From Mactra quadrangularis (taxonomy: Eukaryota > Mollusca > Bivalvia > Venerida > Mactridae), in assembly GCA_025267735.1 (NCBI GenBank), contig CM046303.1, positions 67,967,034 through 68,031,033 of the forward strand: a stretch of 64,000 nucleotides of DNA, read 5' to 3'. The position numbers and the translations under genes were made by a program. A model generated the notes under the pieces. It ran no database searches. It was not told the DNA's origin and worked only from the letters and a program-made list of their open reading frames with translations. How positions within the stretch are numbered: the first letter of the stretch is position 1; every line of letters begins with the position of its first letter. This document shows positions 1-12,634 of this stretch, piece after piece.

Positions 1-2151
1 TATTTAATTACTAAAGTGAATTAAAATGTCTATTTTCTGCTTACAAGTCAAACTTATATTGTCCATGTAACTAATTACATAAATATACTCACAGGATCTT
101 CAGAATGCAAACACACTCATATCTTTTTTCCAATTATTGCAGCAGCCAATACATAGAAAACAAATCAAAAAGAGCATAAAATAACGATTACCTTCTTTTG
201 TCCTAAATGCCCACTTACGTATTTGATTTAAATTGTCAATTTCAAATCCTCTGCTAAAATTTGTTTTGCTTTTAGTTTAGTTTACTGATTAATCCAATTT
301 TTGTGCGCAGGATCAAAACTCACCGTGTCAATTTGCATTTTCGTGATAAGTATTAGCTATTTTTGCGCGCTCTCAGGTCATTCTCTCAGACAGTCTGACC
401 CTTATTTATCCATGAACAGCACTGTAAATATGACAATAAAACACTACTGCAAATGCTGACATTTAGTCATTTTTAGGCGTTTGCCTAATTGAAGTCTGCT
501 TCATTTATAAGCAAATAATGAGATGCTATTAACCATATAGTGTTGTATTTGTTGTAACCAGTAGACACTCATACTGCGACGACTACTTATAACCATCTAA
601 TGGATTCAATTAATAAAGTCGTGCAAACAATTGGAAATAAGAAGCGAACCTCTTGACAAGTGACTGACTCATGGGGAAATAATATGTCTAGTGTAGCATC
701 TGTTTAATGAGATAGAATTATATTTTGATTCTCACATCACGCAAGTGTCTTATCAATGAATAATTATGACTATGTCATGAATTGTATATGCTTTTTTAAA
801 GATATTTTTAGTCAACAAACGTAGGAAATACCAAATCTGTTATATGTTCAGCGTTCAAGGGTTTGTGTGTATTTGACTTTCAAATTAAAAAAAAACATTT
901 TAAAAAAGGAGTATGAAACGTATCAGGATCATAAAAAGTCAAAATACACAAACCTTTAATGCAGCCCAAAAGCATGAAGGGGGATGTTTTAAGATTTTTA
1001 AACATTTGTTCTGAAAAGGACACCACAAATAAATAACGAAACCAAGAACTCTAGGGGTTTCCAACTTGGAATTGACAGTGGCAAAATAATTGCCACTGGT
1101 GATTTATACCAGGTTCTAACCGTTCTATAGTGCACAAATCATAGACTTATTTCAGCAGGTCCGTGGTTGAACAAACAATAATACATTGTTTGGAGATTTT
1201 TTGTAACCCTGCCTTAAAGTATAGGTAACCGCATAAAGTCAATGTAAGTAAGGTTTAAACAAAAAAACACTGCAATTAAACTAATGTATAAATCACCTCA
1301 TACCAAACCATATTACAATGGAAAACATAAGGTGACTAAATACTAAATACAATGACATCAATTACTTCTTCATCAACATTACCTCTGGGTTGTCATCACT
1401 GTATTGTTTCTTCATGCAATCAAAGTGTTCTCACGCATAAAGCAAGTGCCTTTACTGTAGTTTCAATCTCCCAATTATGAAAGCCTTCGTAAATATAAAT
1501 GTTATTCTCTTCGAAATGACGTGCATTGTGTTCAGCACATTTTGTAATTAATTGCAACTTCGTTATATTGTTTTATAGAAGCTTCTTCCGTTCGTTTTGA
1601 CAAAAGGTTAAGAATAGTTTGTATTTGCAATATGAGTTGCTGAGATGTGGAAATTAGAGACAAGAACTGCAAAGAATAGTGGTAGTGTATATTAGGTTTC
1701 ATTTATCTTTCTTTAGTAGAGTCATGCATGTTAGTCATTTGTCCGCCAAACGTGCATTTATTCTAGTAAATCATTTATCCGTATGCTTTACCTACATATC
1801 TGCGGCGTAGGTTTTCTAATGTGTAGGTGTATGACTAAACTAAACAATTATTTTCTTAGCAAATTGAAGTTTTAATTCTAGAGAAAACTTGAGTGCCAAA
1901 TAAAACATAGTTTATATATGATATATACATGTATACACATCATAGTTGGTCGTCTAGGAAATTACAATTCTAGAACTAATTATTTCATTATAATATATCT
2001 AATTACAATATACACTAAATTCGTTTGATATCAGTATAAAGTAGGTCAAGACAAATTCTTGCTCTGCAGCACTAAAGAAATAAAAATTATTTAAATAGCG
2101 TATAAAATAACTGCATGTTAAACATTATTCATCAATCCAGCATTATTATTG
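1..2151. other. Non-coding flank, no gene recognised
   Basis: AT-rich sequence with stop codons in all frames and no splice-supported exon. A perfect 9-bp hairpin lies at 1076-1098. Nothing else is recognised. Confidence 0.6.
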
Positions 2152-2402
2152 TAGGAGCATTGGTCCAGTGGTAGGACGTGCGCTTAGGGATCGAGAGGTT
2201 CAGGGTGCGATCCCCACTAGGGGCACTGCTAATTTCATTGAACAAGAAATTAACCTACAATTGTTCCACTTCACCCAGGTGTAAACGGGTACTGAAGGGA
2301 TCGCCTGCCTGAATGTGATTTCAGGAGTTATCGTACAAGATTGTAAAGTCGGCTGAAAATGTATATAGAAGCAGACTTTAAACCGCACTTGTTTAACTTT
2401 TA
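2152..2402 (+). mobile_element. tRNA-derived SINE, family A (copy 1 only)
   Basis: A tRNA-like head (GGTCCAGTGGTAGGAC, a box A-like stretch, and GGTTCAGGGTGCGATCC, a box B-like stretch) is followed by a body shared with the elements at 34209 and 35322 (CAGGTGTAAACGGGTAC and a CTTTAAACC end). The matching place in copy 2 (near 44554) lacks it. Confidence 0.75.
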
Positions 2403-2917
2403 ACATAATTTGTTTCTTATATCTGAAAATACGTGCTAAATTGTTACCTTATACATTTATTTTTTATTTCTATTCCATAATTTCGTTCATATTTTAACAT
2501 AATCAGCCTTCAAATCTATTTCATAATAGTAAGTATCTCCAATGAGATGCATCTTTGTCTCGTACATAAAGGACATTGTTTGCATATGACGATTAAATAG
2601 AATACACCCCAATAGTTTGAATTAATGAAAACCTCCAGACTTTATGTCTGTAAAAAGTTCAGAATAGCGGCTCCTTCAATTGAAAATCACATTCATTAAT
2701 ATTGTGAAATATTGTATTCAAGTTAAATGAAAAAATAGTACATTACAACTTCCCTTCATGGTCCAAGTTCTCAGGACATACAGAATGTTCAAACATTTTG
2801 TTTTCAAAGTTTCACAAACAAAATGCCCATCAAATGCACTATACAATGTTAATTCAAGCTCGATTGTAAAACAAGTTCTTACAACTTAGATTAAAAACTT
2901 TCGAGTCCATACCCTGT

Positions 2918-3072
2918 TCTCCCAGTATTAAGCGAGTATAATATGTTTCTTGCTCAAGGAAACAACGGGGTAGGTTTTTGTATGGGATTCGAAATTACGC
3001 GGAGCTGGCTATACAATTATTACCAGTCTAACCTCGTAACCAGTCAGCAACTCCCGCTGATGAGGAATAGTG
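2918..3072 (-). mobile_element. tRNA-like SINE remnant, family D
   Basis: Read on the minus strand: a tRNA-like stretch with TTTCGAATCCCAT, then CCTTGAGCAAGAAAC and a TACTGGGAGAAC end. It resembles 41262-41395 and is repeated in copy 2 at about 45028-45185. Confidence 0.5.
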
Positions 3073-3840
3073 GTTTAAATTAAGTAATTAATTAAATTAT
3101 CTGGAGACGCAAAGTACCCCAATACTGGTAGGAAAGAATGAGTTACAAACACCTCTGAAATGAATGTTAAGGGTCACACGATGATAACTGTGTATACATA
3201 AAACTCTAACCTGACTTAGCTGAACTTCCAGATACCCAATAACTCCGAACAGCAGAATATCTGTTTAAGTGTTCATACAAAAATCTGACAAAGCTAAAAC
3301 AGAAAACGTTCTGAGTACAGGAAGAATGTTTACACTTTTAAATAATCGTATAGTATTGATTGAAATTGTGTGAAGTTATTTACATTAAATAAATAAATAA
3401 TTGAATCAAGCGTGTTTGAGATTTAACAATGCAATCTCCCCTCAGAAAATTTTAACAGTTAAAAGCTATTAGATTTTAATTTGTCTTTCTCAAAAGGACT
3501 TGTTTTATTGCGGTTCACATCCGCAAACGCATTTTTCTCAGACAATCACTTGCCTTTTTTGTTTTCTTAAGATTCATAAAAACGACAGTCAATTGGATAA
3601 CAACAAACAAAAATTTGACCGACGCAGATGACTCCTGAGGTCACGGAATTAAAACACGATAAAAGCAATAAGGAATCTGAAATCATATCTTCTACGATAT
3701 TGTTGTAATTTAAATTGACAGAACGTGTTAGGGAAAGGAATAAGTGTCTTTGCAAAAACAAAAATGTTGATTAAATTGACAGAGTAATATTTGTGAGCCG
3801 CTACACAGGTTCTAAACATTGACAAAAAGTAATCTTGGAT

Positions 3841-3990
3841 TAATTCATGATTTGTCAAATACAAGGTCATAGGAATTTTAAATGTAATCATGTGCTATGG
3901 TGTGATCAAGAAATACACATCCATGTATTAACTGAACGAATAATATCTGAAAATACGCAATTCAATGTTATGTTTAATCTGATGTTTAAT
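3841..3990 (+). repeat. Direct repeat, left member
   Basis: About 150 bp (CAAATACAAGGTCATAGG... to TTTAATCTGATG) that recurs at 6757-6895 at roughly 93 percent by eye. The pair brackets the long inverted repeat. Copy 2 members are at about 46160 and 49083. Confidence 0.8.
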
Positions 3991-4772
3991 CTGATGTTTT
4001 CGATTCTGAACAAGATTACATAAGGAACTGGAAGATAAAACAAATATGTTTATTCCATGTTAGCAATAGGGTTTAGTCGGAAAAGGAGACAGAGTTACGT
4101 CGATAGAAATAATTAATAGTTCAAAGTAACATTTCTAGAATAACTTGCTTCATACCTCCATACATTAACATTTCATTATTGATATATTAAAACAATAAAC
4201 TGATTTAAACAGCAGACACTAGTTCGAGTTCATTCCTACAATTGTTTTGCATTATGAAGCATTGAAATCCCGAATATATCGAAAACGTTATTTAGTGTGA
4301 AAAGAATGCTTTTAACTTGGTATCACAGAACGACCAACTTAATGCACAAGAAATCTCACAGTAGGAAGTTATACTTACGTCTAATCAAACTAAAATGGCT
4401 GGATTTTAAACAATGACCGAATTTTTAAAGTCTAAAATTAACACATGATATGTTTGACCCATCACAAGAGTGAAATGTATAAGATTCATATATAGGATTG
4501 ATTATGGGAATTTACAAATTTGAGGTAATTGGTCAACTTGTCTATCAGGCTTTCGTTTGGTAATCGCTCATGTTTATTGCAATATCAATAAATGGCGAAA
4601 CATAAAATTACTCTTGTCCATTTGCCTGTTATTCCAACTTAACTTTAAATTTAGATGCAATAACTTGTGTACAGATACACATTGTTCCTGTATAGGTGCA
4701 GCGTTAGGTTTATGTTTGTATGAAACAACCCTGAAACAGAAAAACGTACACCGTGATACATTTGATTATTCG

Positions 4773-6650
4773 TCAATTGTAATGAAACATTTAAAAGTTT
4801 AAAATTTAAAGCTTTCGGTTATTGACTTAATTTCTGATTCTATTAACTTCAAATTAAGGTATAACAATTTCTTGTTATCTATTTATTGTTGTCAAACAAT
4901 TGAATACATTCTATTGTTACAGTTTTCCTGCATTTTTCTATTTAAAAAATGTGAAAAAAATACCTGAGACGCCATTTAATAGTACAGCTGATCATAACAA
5001 TATCACATTGATAACCGACAGTGTGTTAGCTAGCATGTAATAATGTTTCACTTGTCATTGTCTATATCAACATTGTCAGACACATATATATTATTACAAA
5101 GAAATGAGTCTGTCAGTTAAAGACATCACGTGACGTAACTGATGCCGTATCTTAGAAGATAAAAAAGAATAATTGGAATACTTTGTCACCGGATGCACAT
5201 AATTTTTATCATTGCGTCATCTAATCTGAAACCATTTCTCCAACTTTCAATGCGATCAATTCGATTCCATGTTTCGGTTGAAGAACATCACTGGCTTAAT
5301 TAGGAAACAGGAGCTTCAGTCCGATCTTTTATTCATTACATCTTTAAACAGTACAATACGTGTTTTAGTTTCAAGATGCATCAGTTATTACTCATAATTG
5401 AATCTTTAAGAAAACATATTTCATGACAGTTCTATTTATTAACAAAATTATATTTATGACGATACGCATTTCTATAGAATTTGTTTCAATTTTATCTTCA
5501 TAGAGTTAGATCAATACAAAATTGCTTACGTTAAATCTTATGCACAAATCATGTTAACGTATAACAATCAGTATAAGAGATCCATTAGAACGCAATGCAC
5601 AAACGGTTCCTAACAGCCATGGATGCCACACATGTTATTAGAGAGAGAATCGTTGACAAATTTACACGAATTCCACTATCATTTTATCCCATTCACTAAG
5701 TCACGCAAATCGCAATCCTCATTTTGTTACTTTGACATTTTCACACCCTGTGATGTTTTTGTTATTACTTGTTAAATCTTTTGTTTTATGTTATAAAATA
5801 AACATAATAATGATCTGTCTTTCAACCATCTGCTGAAAATTTGACTTAAATCACACTGGCACTTACTTAGATACGAGCCCAGATATACATGTATACTTAT
5901 AAGTTTTGTAAAGTGTATATATCGTGGTACGTATCGCAATACGGTGATATTGCATCTCAATATATCTGACAGCCCTAATAAAAACGAAAATTGCATATTA
6001 AACTAAACAACAGAATCGTTTAGCCCGTTTACATTGGTATTGATCCAACACTAGATGAAAGAATTGAAACATCGTCTGATCGTTTGTTGATATATAAAAT
6101 TGTATTGAAATATGTTTCTATAATGATTCAATTATGAGCAATAACTGATACGATACATCTTTAGATTGATACTGTACTTTTATTGTACTGCTTTAAGATA
6201 GGAGGAAATTCTTGTTTCTTAATTAAGTTAGTGTTGTTCTTGAACATAACGGAAAATTGATTTAACTGAAAGTAAAAAAACGGGTTTTGAGCAAAATGAT
6301 ACAATGGCAAAAGTTTTATTTACATCTGGTGACAAAGTATTCCAATTAGTTTTTTATCTTTTGAGATACGGTATCAGTTACGTCACGTGATGTCTTTAAC
6401 TGACAGACTCATTTTTTGTAATAAGATATATGAGTCTAACAATTTTGAATACATACAATGAAAAGTAAAAAAAATATTGATATATTTTAGCTAACAATAT
6501 AATCTTTTGATATTTTGAAACATTCAATTTAGAATTAGACTTACCAAGAAGTTTCAATTTAATGGTTGACCAAAATTTGAGGCTGATACAATAGGAGATC
6601 TAGTTAATAACCGAAAACCGTAAATTTTCTTTCATTACAATTGACAAAGC
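4773..6650. repeat. Long imperfect inverted repeat
   Basis: The left arm at about 4773-5535 is the reverse complement of the right arm at about 6025-6650. The best-matched part is 5105-5200 against 6318-6420, including GACATCACGTGACGTAACTG in inverted form. Arms are roughly 75-85 percent alike by eye, around a 0.5 kb centre. It could be a fold-back DNA element. The matching copy 2 repeat runs about 47080-48975. Confidence 0.75.
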
Positions 6651-6756
6651 AGGCGCGTAGGATAATTATGTTTTCGAATGAACATTTCTCACTACACAGG
6701 CTTAAATCAAAGGATCATTGTACAAGAATTACAGTGGATACTTATTTTAGTTGTTA

Positions 6757-6895
6757 ATCCATTATTTTACAAATACAAGGTCATAGGAATTTTAAATGTA
6801 ATCATGTGCTATTGTGTGATCAAGAAATACACATCCATGCATTTACTGAACGAATAATATCTGAAAATACTCAATTCAATTTTATGTTTAATCTG
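6757..6895 (+). repeat. Direct repeat, right member
   Basis: Partner of 3841-3990, lying just outside the right arm of the inverted repeat. Confidence 0.8.
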
Positions 6896-9798
6896 ATGTA
6901 TATTGATGTTATATTATTGAATATACAAGTGATAATTTTGATCTATGCTATGAATATGTTGTCTTGCTTTAATAAATCAATTGCAGAATATTCTAACAAA
7001 GATTTTTGGAATTTTAATTTTTGGCCTCAATTTGAGGATTATAGAATGGGAGCTCAATAAATAACAGAAATCATTCATTGTCTCACACAGGGAATAATTT
7101 GGCCAAGTTGCATATCTGTCTGTTTAATAATAATGAAATTAGAGCATCTTGAAATAGCCCAAGTGCGTTAAGGTGAAAAAATGGCTACTTTTCAAACAAG
7201 TCGCGAAACAGTAAAGGGATAAATAAAACAAAACGTGTGCTGTTTTCAATTTTTATTGTTGTTTTTTTTTCACTTGCTGCATTATATGTTCTATAGACAT
7301 ATAAAACATACACTATTTATATCAAAGAGAGTTAATGACTAATTTGGTAACATAGTATTGTTTAATAAATCCAATCCACGCACAAAAATTAACGTGCTGT
7401 AATAAATCAAACAAAATGTGTGGTGTTTTCATGGTATTTTCGCTTGCTAAAAATTTGCCTGATGAACATTTCATTTAATTTGTTCATGACTTACTCCTAT
7501 TTATTTCATTCTACTGTACTCGGATAATGCTACAATAAACTAATGAGGTAAAGTCAATACAGATACGGTACCGCATGTGCCATGCTAATTATTCCACCAG
7601 ATTTTGCCTTGAGAGACCCATGTTCGGTCAACACTATCAGCACTTTGATAAATATATGAATAACCGCAAATTTGCACGAGCGAAGTTCTACCTTAAACTA
7701 GTTTACTATTTATTTACATAGAAATGCTCATTGCATAAAAAGATTGAATCAATAAGTATATATTTTACATCACAAAATAATAAAAAATATATCCTAATAT
7801 AGATTGGCGATTTTCAGAAAATCACATTGTATCTAATAGTACAACCGATAGTACTGGTTGTCGTATTTTACTTAAATCTAAATTCTAAAATTTTCTAAAT
7901 TTTAAAAATGTTAAAAATTCACTGGTGGACCCTGATATCAAGTAAGTGTTAAATTATGGATAAATATAAGTGATTTTTTGTATTTTATTTTATGTGATTT
8001 ACATCGATTTAATTTGTTTTCAGTCCGTTCACGATGGAGCGTTTATCATGTATGTACATGCTTTTATGAACTGCGTTTTTTTTAAATTAGATGTCCGGCA
8101 TTAATTAACACTTTTCAGTAATTGTTTAATGTACGTCTCTCAACTCACCTTATTGCTATCTTAAACACTTGACCTTAACATCAAATAAAACGGGTACCAC
8201 CCGACTTAACTAATTTTGACCATCTTGCGGACGTCGAGCGATTTAAAATCTGATCAGTTACATGTACGTGATCATGAATAAAACGGTCGCGATTTTTTAC
8301 CGAATTGATTTTACCGAAAACATTCAAAGGATCGGTAGATCCCCGCCCTATGCATAGACGGCGCCTGTATGATCCATAAATGAATTGGACGGTCGTCGAG
8401 CTGGCGACGGGCTGTAACAGCTTGATATTTTACGATATTTTACTCACTAGCCCTAAATATTATGGCCCGCTAGCTTAAAGTTGTTCGCTTAATGAGAAAA
8501 AAATTAAGGACTTTTGTCAATTATCTTTCTCTAATAAAATCTGAAGCAATCCAATTGGTTGGTAGATTCGTACAGTTGGAATCTTCGTAGTTTATCATTA
8601 AATTCCTATGTAAGGAAAACAAAATATTTCATCTAATATGTTTCTTGTTAATTAAGATTTTAACAGAAGTGATGCAATTTAGATAGTTCTTCACCCTAAA
8701 AATATTAGCTAAAATTTCAAACAAATTAAATGATTTACAAAAAAGTTTTTTAAGATTAATTTCGACAAATTGACATTAAAACGTAAGGGTAAAATTCGAG
8801 TAATCCAACCAATAGGACCTACATATTTGAAGAGAATACAAGAGGAAAAACTGACTAAAGTCTCTTATTCAGCTGCTGTCGTCTGATTGTCTCTGCCGCC
8901 GGACGGACATCGATTCATATTGAGATTTTTTTGAGATACTGACGCCGCCCGGCAGCTGGTTGTTATTGTGATAATCCGCTAACTAGGACTAGGAGTAGAA
9001 AACGTCTACCGCCAGAGAGGATCTTGGTTTTAAATGCCAAATTTTTATATAGTCCGTTTTTCTCACCGTGAAATTATTCAAGCTTTGACAGTTGAGAAAA
9101 AACGGACAATAAACAGCAATAACTTTTTACGAGTGATAAAATATCAATTATTGAGATGGCTGTAAAATACTTTGCTTTGGCAAATGTCCCCGCTCCTTTG
9201 CTTTTGTCTTTAATCTTTGATGATATATATATGTATAGCTTGTATATATATACTATAATTACGACATATACACATAATTAGGTGTTTGTAAGTTTTCTTG
9301 CAAATGTACCCAGGATCTGAGAATATTATTGATGTATATATGTATAATGCTGAAGATTGTATGGTGGAGGAAGTAGTAATTATTAAATCAGTCTTCATCG
9401 TTTACATTTAAGTTAAAACACAACACAACTATGTAGAAAATTACATTATTAATAAAGCAGTGCCAACAGAAATGACAACATATATAAGTTCAACCAGTGC
9501 AGTTATAAAAACGTGTTTTTTTGTGCTCATTAATTTTATATTCAATGTTACAGTCTAATTTCACAGGTAAAATGTATATATTTTTCTTCCTAAATGAATG
9601 GTTTAAAAATGTTTTATTTTTATTCTCAATACTTAAATGAATAAAAATGTATAAACTTTACATTTGATACATATATAACAAATTAGTCAATAATAGATTC
9701 AATGAAACATGACTAATTTCTTTATCTGAAAACATCAAGTTGATATCTTAAACCATACATAATTTAAAAATAAACTAAGACAATTAAAACCATTGTTC
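6896..9798. other. Non-coding stretch with local GC-rich patches
   Basis: No gene recognised. Short GC-rich patches at about 8210-8430 and 8870-9020 stand out from the AT-rich background and are strongly conserved in copy 2. There is a hairpin at 9052-9107. Confidence 0.5.
9052..9107. repeat. Hairpin with CCGTGAAATTATTC motif
   Basis: GTCCGTTTTTCTCA pairs with TGAGAAAAAACGGAC around a loop holding CACCGTGAAATTATTCAAG. Present in copy 2 at 51378-51434. The loop motif recurs in intron 8 at 36737-36753. Confidence 0.7.
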
Positions 9799-9800
9799 TA

Positions 9801-11126
9801 TACTTAAACGCAAAAGTTTTGCAACAAGTTTGATAGCATTTTAAATTCAGACAAAAAGAAATAAAATCATTTTTTTTTTCTAATATGAAATTCATTTATT
9901 TATTCTTACAATACAGTAAAAAGTCGACATTTTCATTGTCATTTCATAGTCCCAGAAATGTTCAATCGGATTGAGATCCGGTGAGTACGCTGGCCATGGA
10001 AGGGTAGGAATGTTGTTATCCTGTAGGAAATTCTGAGATACACGAGCCATATGAGGTCGGGCGTTATCCTGTTGTAGCACCATACCAGGGTTAGCTGCAA
10101 CATACGACAAAACAACAGGTCGCAGAATCTCATCCACGTAACGTTGTGCAGTTAAGCCTTGACGTTCAAGTCCGTTATGACGCACAGCCCCTCGTCCACG
10201 ACCGTTGATAAAGATGAGGTCCGTCTTCCCGTAGTGACTTATGCCACCCCAAACCATGCAAGATGCAGTTCCGAAACGAGCAATTTCCTTTACGCAAGAA
10301 TGTGCGTACCGTTCCCCAGTCCGACGAAACACACGTTGACGGCGGTCATTGAAGTCGATCATTACTTTTGTTTCATCAGTGAATAAGACATTTTTCCACT
10401 GCCTAGCTGAAAATCTACGGTGTAGTGTGGACCAATCTAGTCGCCTACGTCTGCCAAGCGCTGTTAACGGGGTGCCGACATAGGGACGACGGCAACGAAT
10501 TCCAAAGCCTCGCAAACGACGGAGTACTGTTTCCTGGCTAACCACGGGTCTGTTACGCCCAGGAATCTCTGCTGCAGTTCGTGTCGCTTTCTTTAGGCGG
10601 TATCGCAGGTGCATTAAACGTATAGTCCGGTCCTGGCGTAACGTGGTGACACGTGGTCGTCCGGCACGTGGACGGTCAGCTACTGTGTTAGTCTCGCGGA
10701 ATTTACTCTGCAAACGGCTAATAGTCGATCTGTGCACACCGAATTCTCTAGCGACAACGGCTTGATTAACACCAGCTTCCAACATTCCCACTGTACGTGC
10801 ACGTTGCTCATTTGAAAGCTTCATAGCGAAACCATGAAACCTAAACCTTTCAATACTTTATTGTTTTTCATACAACGAAACTCAAATCTTTCAAATGTGT
10901 TGAAAAATTTGAATAAAAATCACATTTTGAATTTGTGCACGTGCAAAGTGAGAATATGGAGGCACGTGCTATTTCGATACGCTCGGTGAGCAAATCGATA
11001 AAAGTTACACACAGTGTTTTTGTAAGTAACCTACTCACCAATACTATGTCAGGATATGTTTCCATGAACAATGATTCGTGCTTAAAACTGACCACTAAAA
11101 TGTTGCGAAACTTTTGCGTTTAAGTA
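9801..11126 (-). mobile_element. Tc1-like DNA transposon, copy 1
   Basis: The 28-bp terminal repeats at 9799-9826 and 11101-11128 (TATACTTAAACGCAAAAG...) are inverted with one mismatch and flanked by TA. The span is about 1.33 kb and encloses a minus-strand DD34E transposase. The same element sits at the same place in copy 2, so it was inserted before the duplication. Confidence 0.9.
9892..10824 (-). CDS. Tc1-family transposase, catalytic triad intact, C terminus shortened
   Basis: 310 aa. Residues 15-45 hold a helix-turn-helix (VAREFGVHRSTISRL). RAGRPR at 53-58 is the GRPR-type motif common in Tc1 enzymes. The DDE triad is D150 (FTDET), D253 (QQDNARPH) and E288 (SPDLNPIEHFWD), with 34 residues between the last two, the Tc1 signature. 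After WD at 292 only 18 residues follow, whereas family members usually continue for about 60 including a conserved Arg-rich tail, so an in-frame internal deletion is likely. Such enzymes cut and paste DNA at TA sites. Activity is doubtful. Confidence 0.9.
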   Translation of the reverse strand: MKLSNEQRARTVGMLEAGVNQAVVAREFGVHRSTISRLQSKFRETNTVADRPRAGRPRVTTLRQDRTIRLMHLRYRLKKATRTAAEIPGRNRPVVSQETVLRRLRGFGIRCRRPYVGTPLTALGRRRRLDWSTLHRRFSARQWKNVLFTDETKVMIDFNDRRQRVFRRTGERYAHSCVKEIARFGTASCMVWGGISHYGKTDLIFINGRGRGAVRHNGLERQGLTAQRYVDEILRPVVLSYVAANPGMVLQQDNARPHMARVSQNFLQDNNIPTLPWPAYSPDLNPIEHFWDYEMTMKMSTFYCIVRINK

Positions 11127-11281
11127 TATTATTGAAGATATGAAAACAGTCGTACAAACGTAGAAAAAAAACAGGATTGACTCAATAAACATTTCAAGCT
11201 ATCGCCTTACACATTAGAATATTTATCAAGGTAATCATTTCCGTTATTGTTTATAAATAATTAATGTTCTAGCATTCTCAT

Positions 11282-11550
11282 AGGCGGATATAGCGGGGGG
11301 TCAGGGGGTCCAGATCCCCCCCTAGAATTTCCGAAATGTACCTGTCCATTTGTGTTTTTTAAGTCCTTTTAAGTAGCATGAAACATTTTTTTCTCGATGC
11401 TTAACATAGATTTAATGGTTATATAGTTTTTATTATTAATATATTGCATTATTCTGCAAAATGTATATAATGTGGTTGTGGTTCGAAGTTTGGACCCCCC
11501 CCCCAGAAAATGTTCGGACCCCCCTTAGAAAAAATCCTGGATCCGCCCCT
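11282..11550 (+). mobile_element. Short MITE with G and C tracts at its ends
   Basis: It starts AGGCGGATATAGCGGGGGG and ends AAATCCTGGATCCGCCCCT, an imperfect inverted pair, with an internal block GAAATGTACCTGTCCATT shared with 26248-26540. About 270 bp; present in copy 2 at 54950-55219. Confidence 0.7.
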
Positions 11551-12013
11551 GATTCTTTTTAACTCAAAAGCGTGAAGTTAATTCCTTTGTGCAACATTTG
11601 TCAGAAGAAATGTGTATTAAACAATGAATTCCCCCTGTGACCATAGTTTATTTGGTAATTTTATGGTGTGTATAATGATATCATTATCTACAGCAGACAT
11701 TAAAAGTGACTTACAACAGCGAAGTGATGAACATAATTTATTACATGCATTTAGAAGCATAAATATGTCAATGTGTTTTGCGTTCTGAGAGAAAGTTTGA
11801 AAGGGGGCACTTTTTTTAAAACGGATGTTCGCTATATCAACACACTCTATTTTTGAAAAACTTGACTATATAAAATCATATTAGTTGTACAAATGTCATT
11901 TTGTTTTGGAATGTTCTTATATAGCAATCTTAGGAAACAGTACATATGTAAATTTTACTGGTTAAGACCAAGCATGTTTAAATTTGCTGATCTTATCAGT
12001 TCAGATAACAAAA
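11551..12013. other. Non-coding spacer
   Basis: No gene or element recognised between the MITE and the Helentron-like repeat. Confidence 0.5.
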
Positions 12014-12634
12014 CAAGAGCAGTCCACGGACAGCGCGCTCGACTATTCAGGGTATTCGTTAAACGACAGCTACAACCAATCAAAACTCGTGCTGAAGTAA
12101 TGCATCTTGGTATTTGACCTTCATTCCTAACCCCATAGACATGCGAGAAGTTTCAAGTGAATCCTTTCAGTAGTTGCAAAGATAAAATGTTGCACCTAAA
12201 ACTTTACCAAGAAATTTCTAAGTATAAAAGGGCCATAATTCAATCCAAATTCATCCAAGAGTTATGTAACCTGGTATTGGCATCCAATGTTAACCTCGTA
12301 GACATGTGTGAAGTTTCAAGTAAAACCCTTCATTACTTGCAAAGATAAAGTGTTGCACCTTAAATCTTAAGCAAGAAATTTCTAAGTAATAAAGGACCAT
12401 AATTCAGTCCAAATTCAACCAAGAGTTATGTTACTTGGTATTTAATCTCCAATGGTAACCCCGCAAACACAAATAAAGTTTCAAGTGAAACCCTTCAGTA
12501 TTTGCAAAGATATAAAAGATAACAAATGTTGCACCTAAAATCTTAACCAAGAAGTGTTACGCCGACGCCGACGCCAACGCCGACGCACAAATGAGTAGGA
12601 TAGTCCCACTATTCTTCGAATAGTCGTGCTAAAA
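12014..12634 (+). mobile_element. Helentron-like non-autonomous element with ~165-bp tandem repeats
   Basis: It begins CAAGAGCAGTCCACGGACAG. Then come 2.6 units of about 165 bp (TTTCAAGTGAAACCCTTCAG recurs at about 12150, 12313 and 12478), then GCCGACGCCGACGCCAACGC, and a closing hairpin ACTATTCTTCGAATAGT. This order is what I know from bivalve repeats of the BIV160/pearl type; the assignment is from memory of the pattern, not a search. Confidence 0.65.

Noticed and set aside
4557..4802. 81-aa open frame with six cysteines, open in both copies (46866-47111).
   Set aside because: All six visible differences between the copies change the amino acid and none is silent, no splice sites frame it convincingly, and it abuts the inverted repeat. 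The C-x7-C likeness to exon 2 is weak.
5930..5985. Stretch ending in CTGACAGCCCTAAT that resembles a hAT-type terminus.
   Set aside because: No opposite end or 8-bp duplication could be found nearby.
7556..7640. Short patch differing strongly from copy 2 (49890-49960) with a faint tRNA-like look on the minus strand.
   Set aside because: No box B, no body or tail, and no target duplication.
12550..12590. GACGCC repeats considered as a CRISPR or coding tract.
   Set aside because: Units are 6 bp without spacers and belong to the end of the Helentron-like element.
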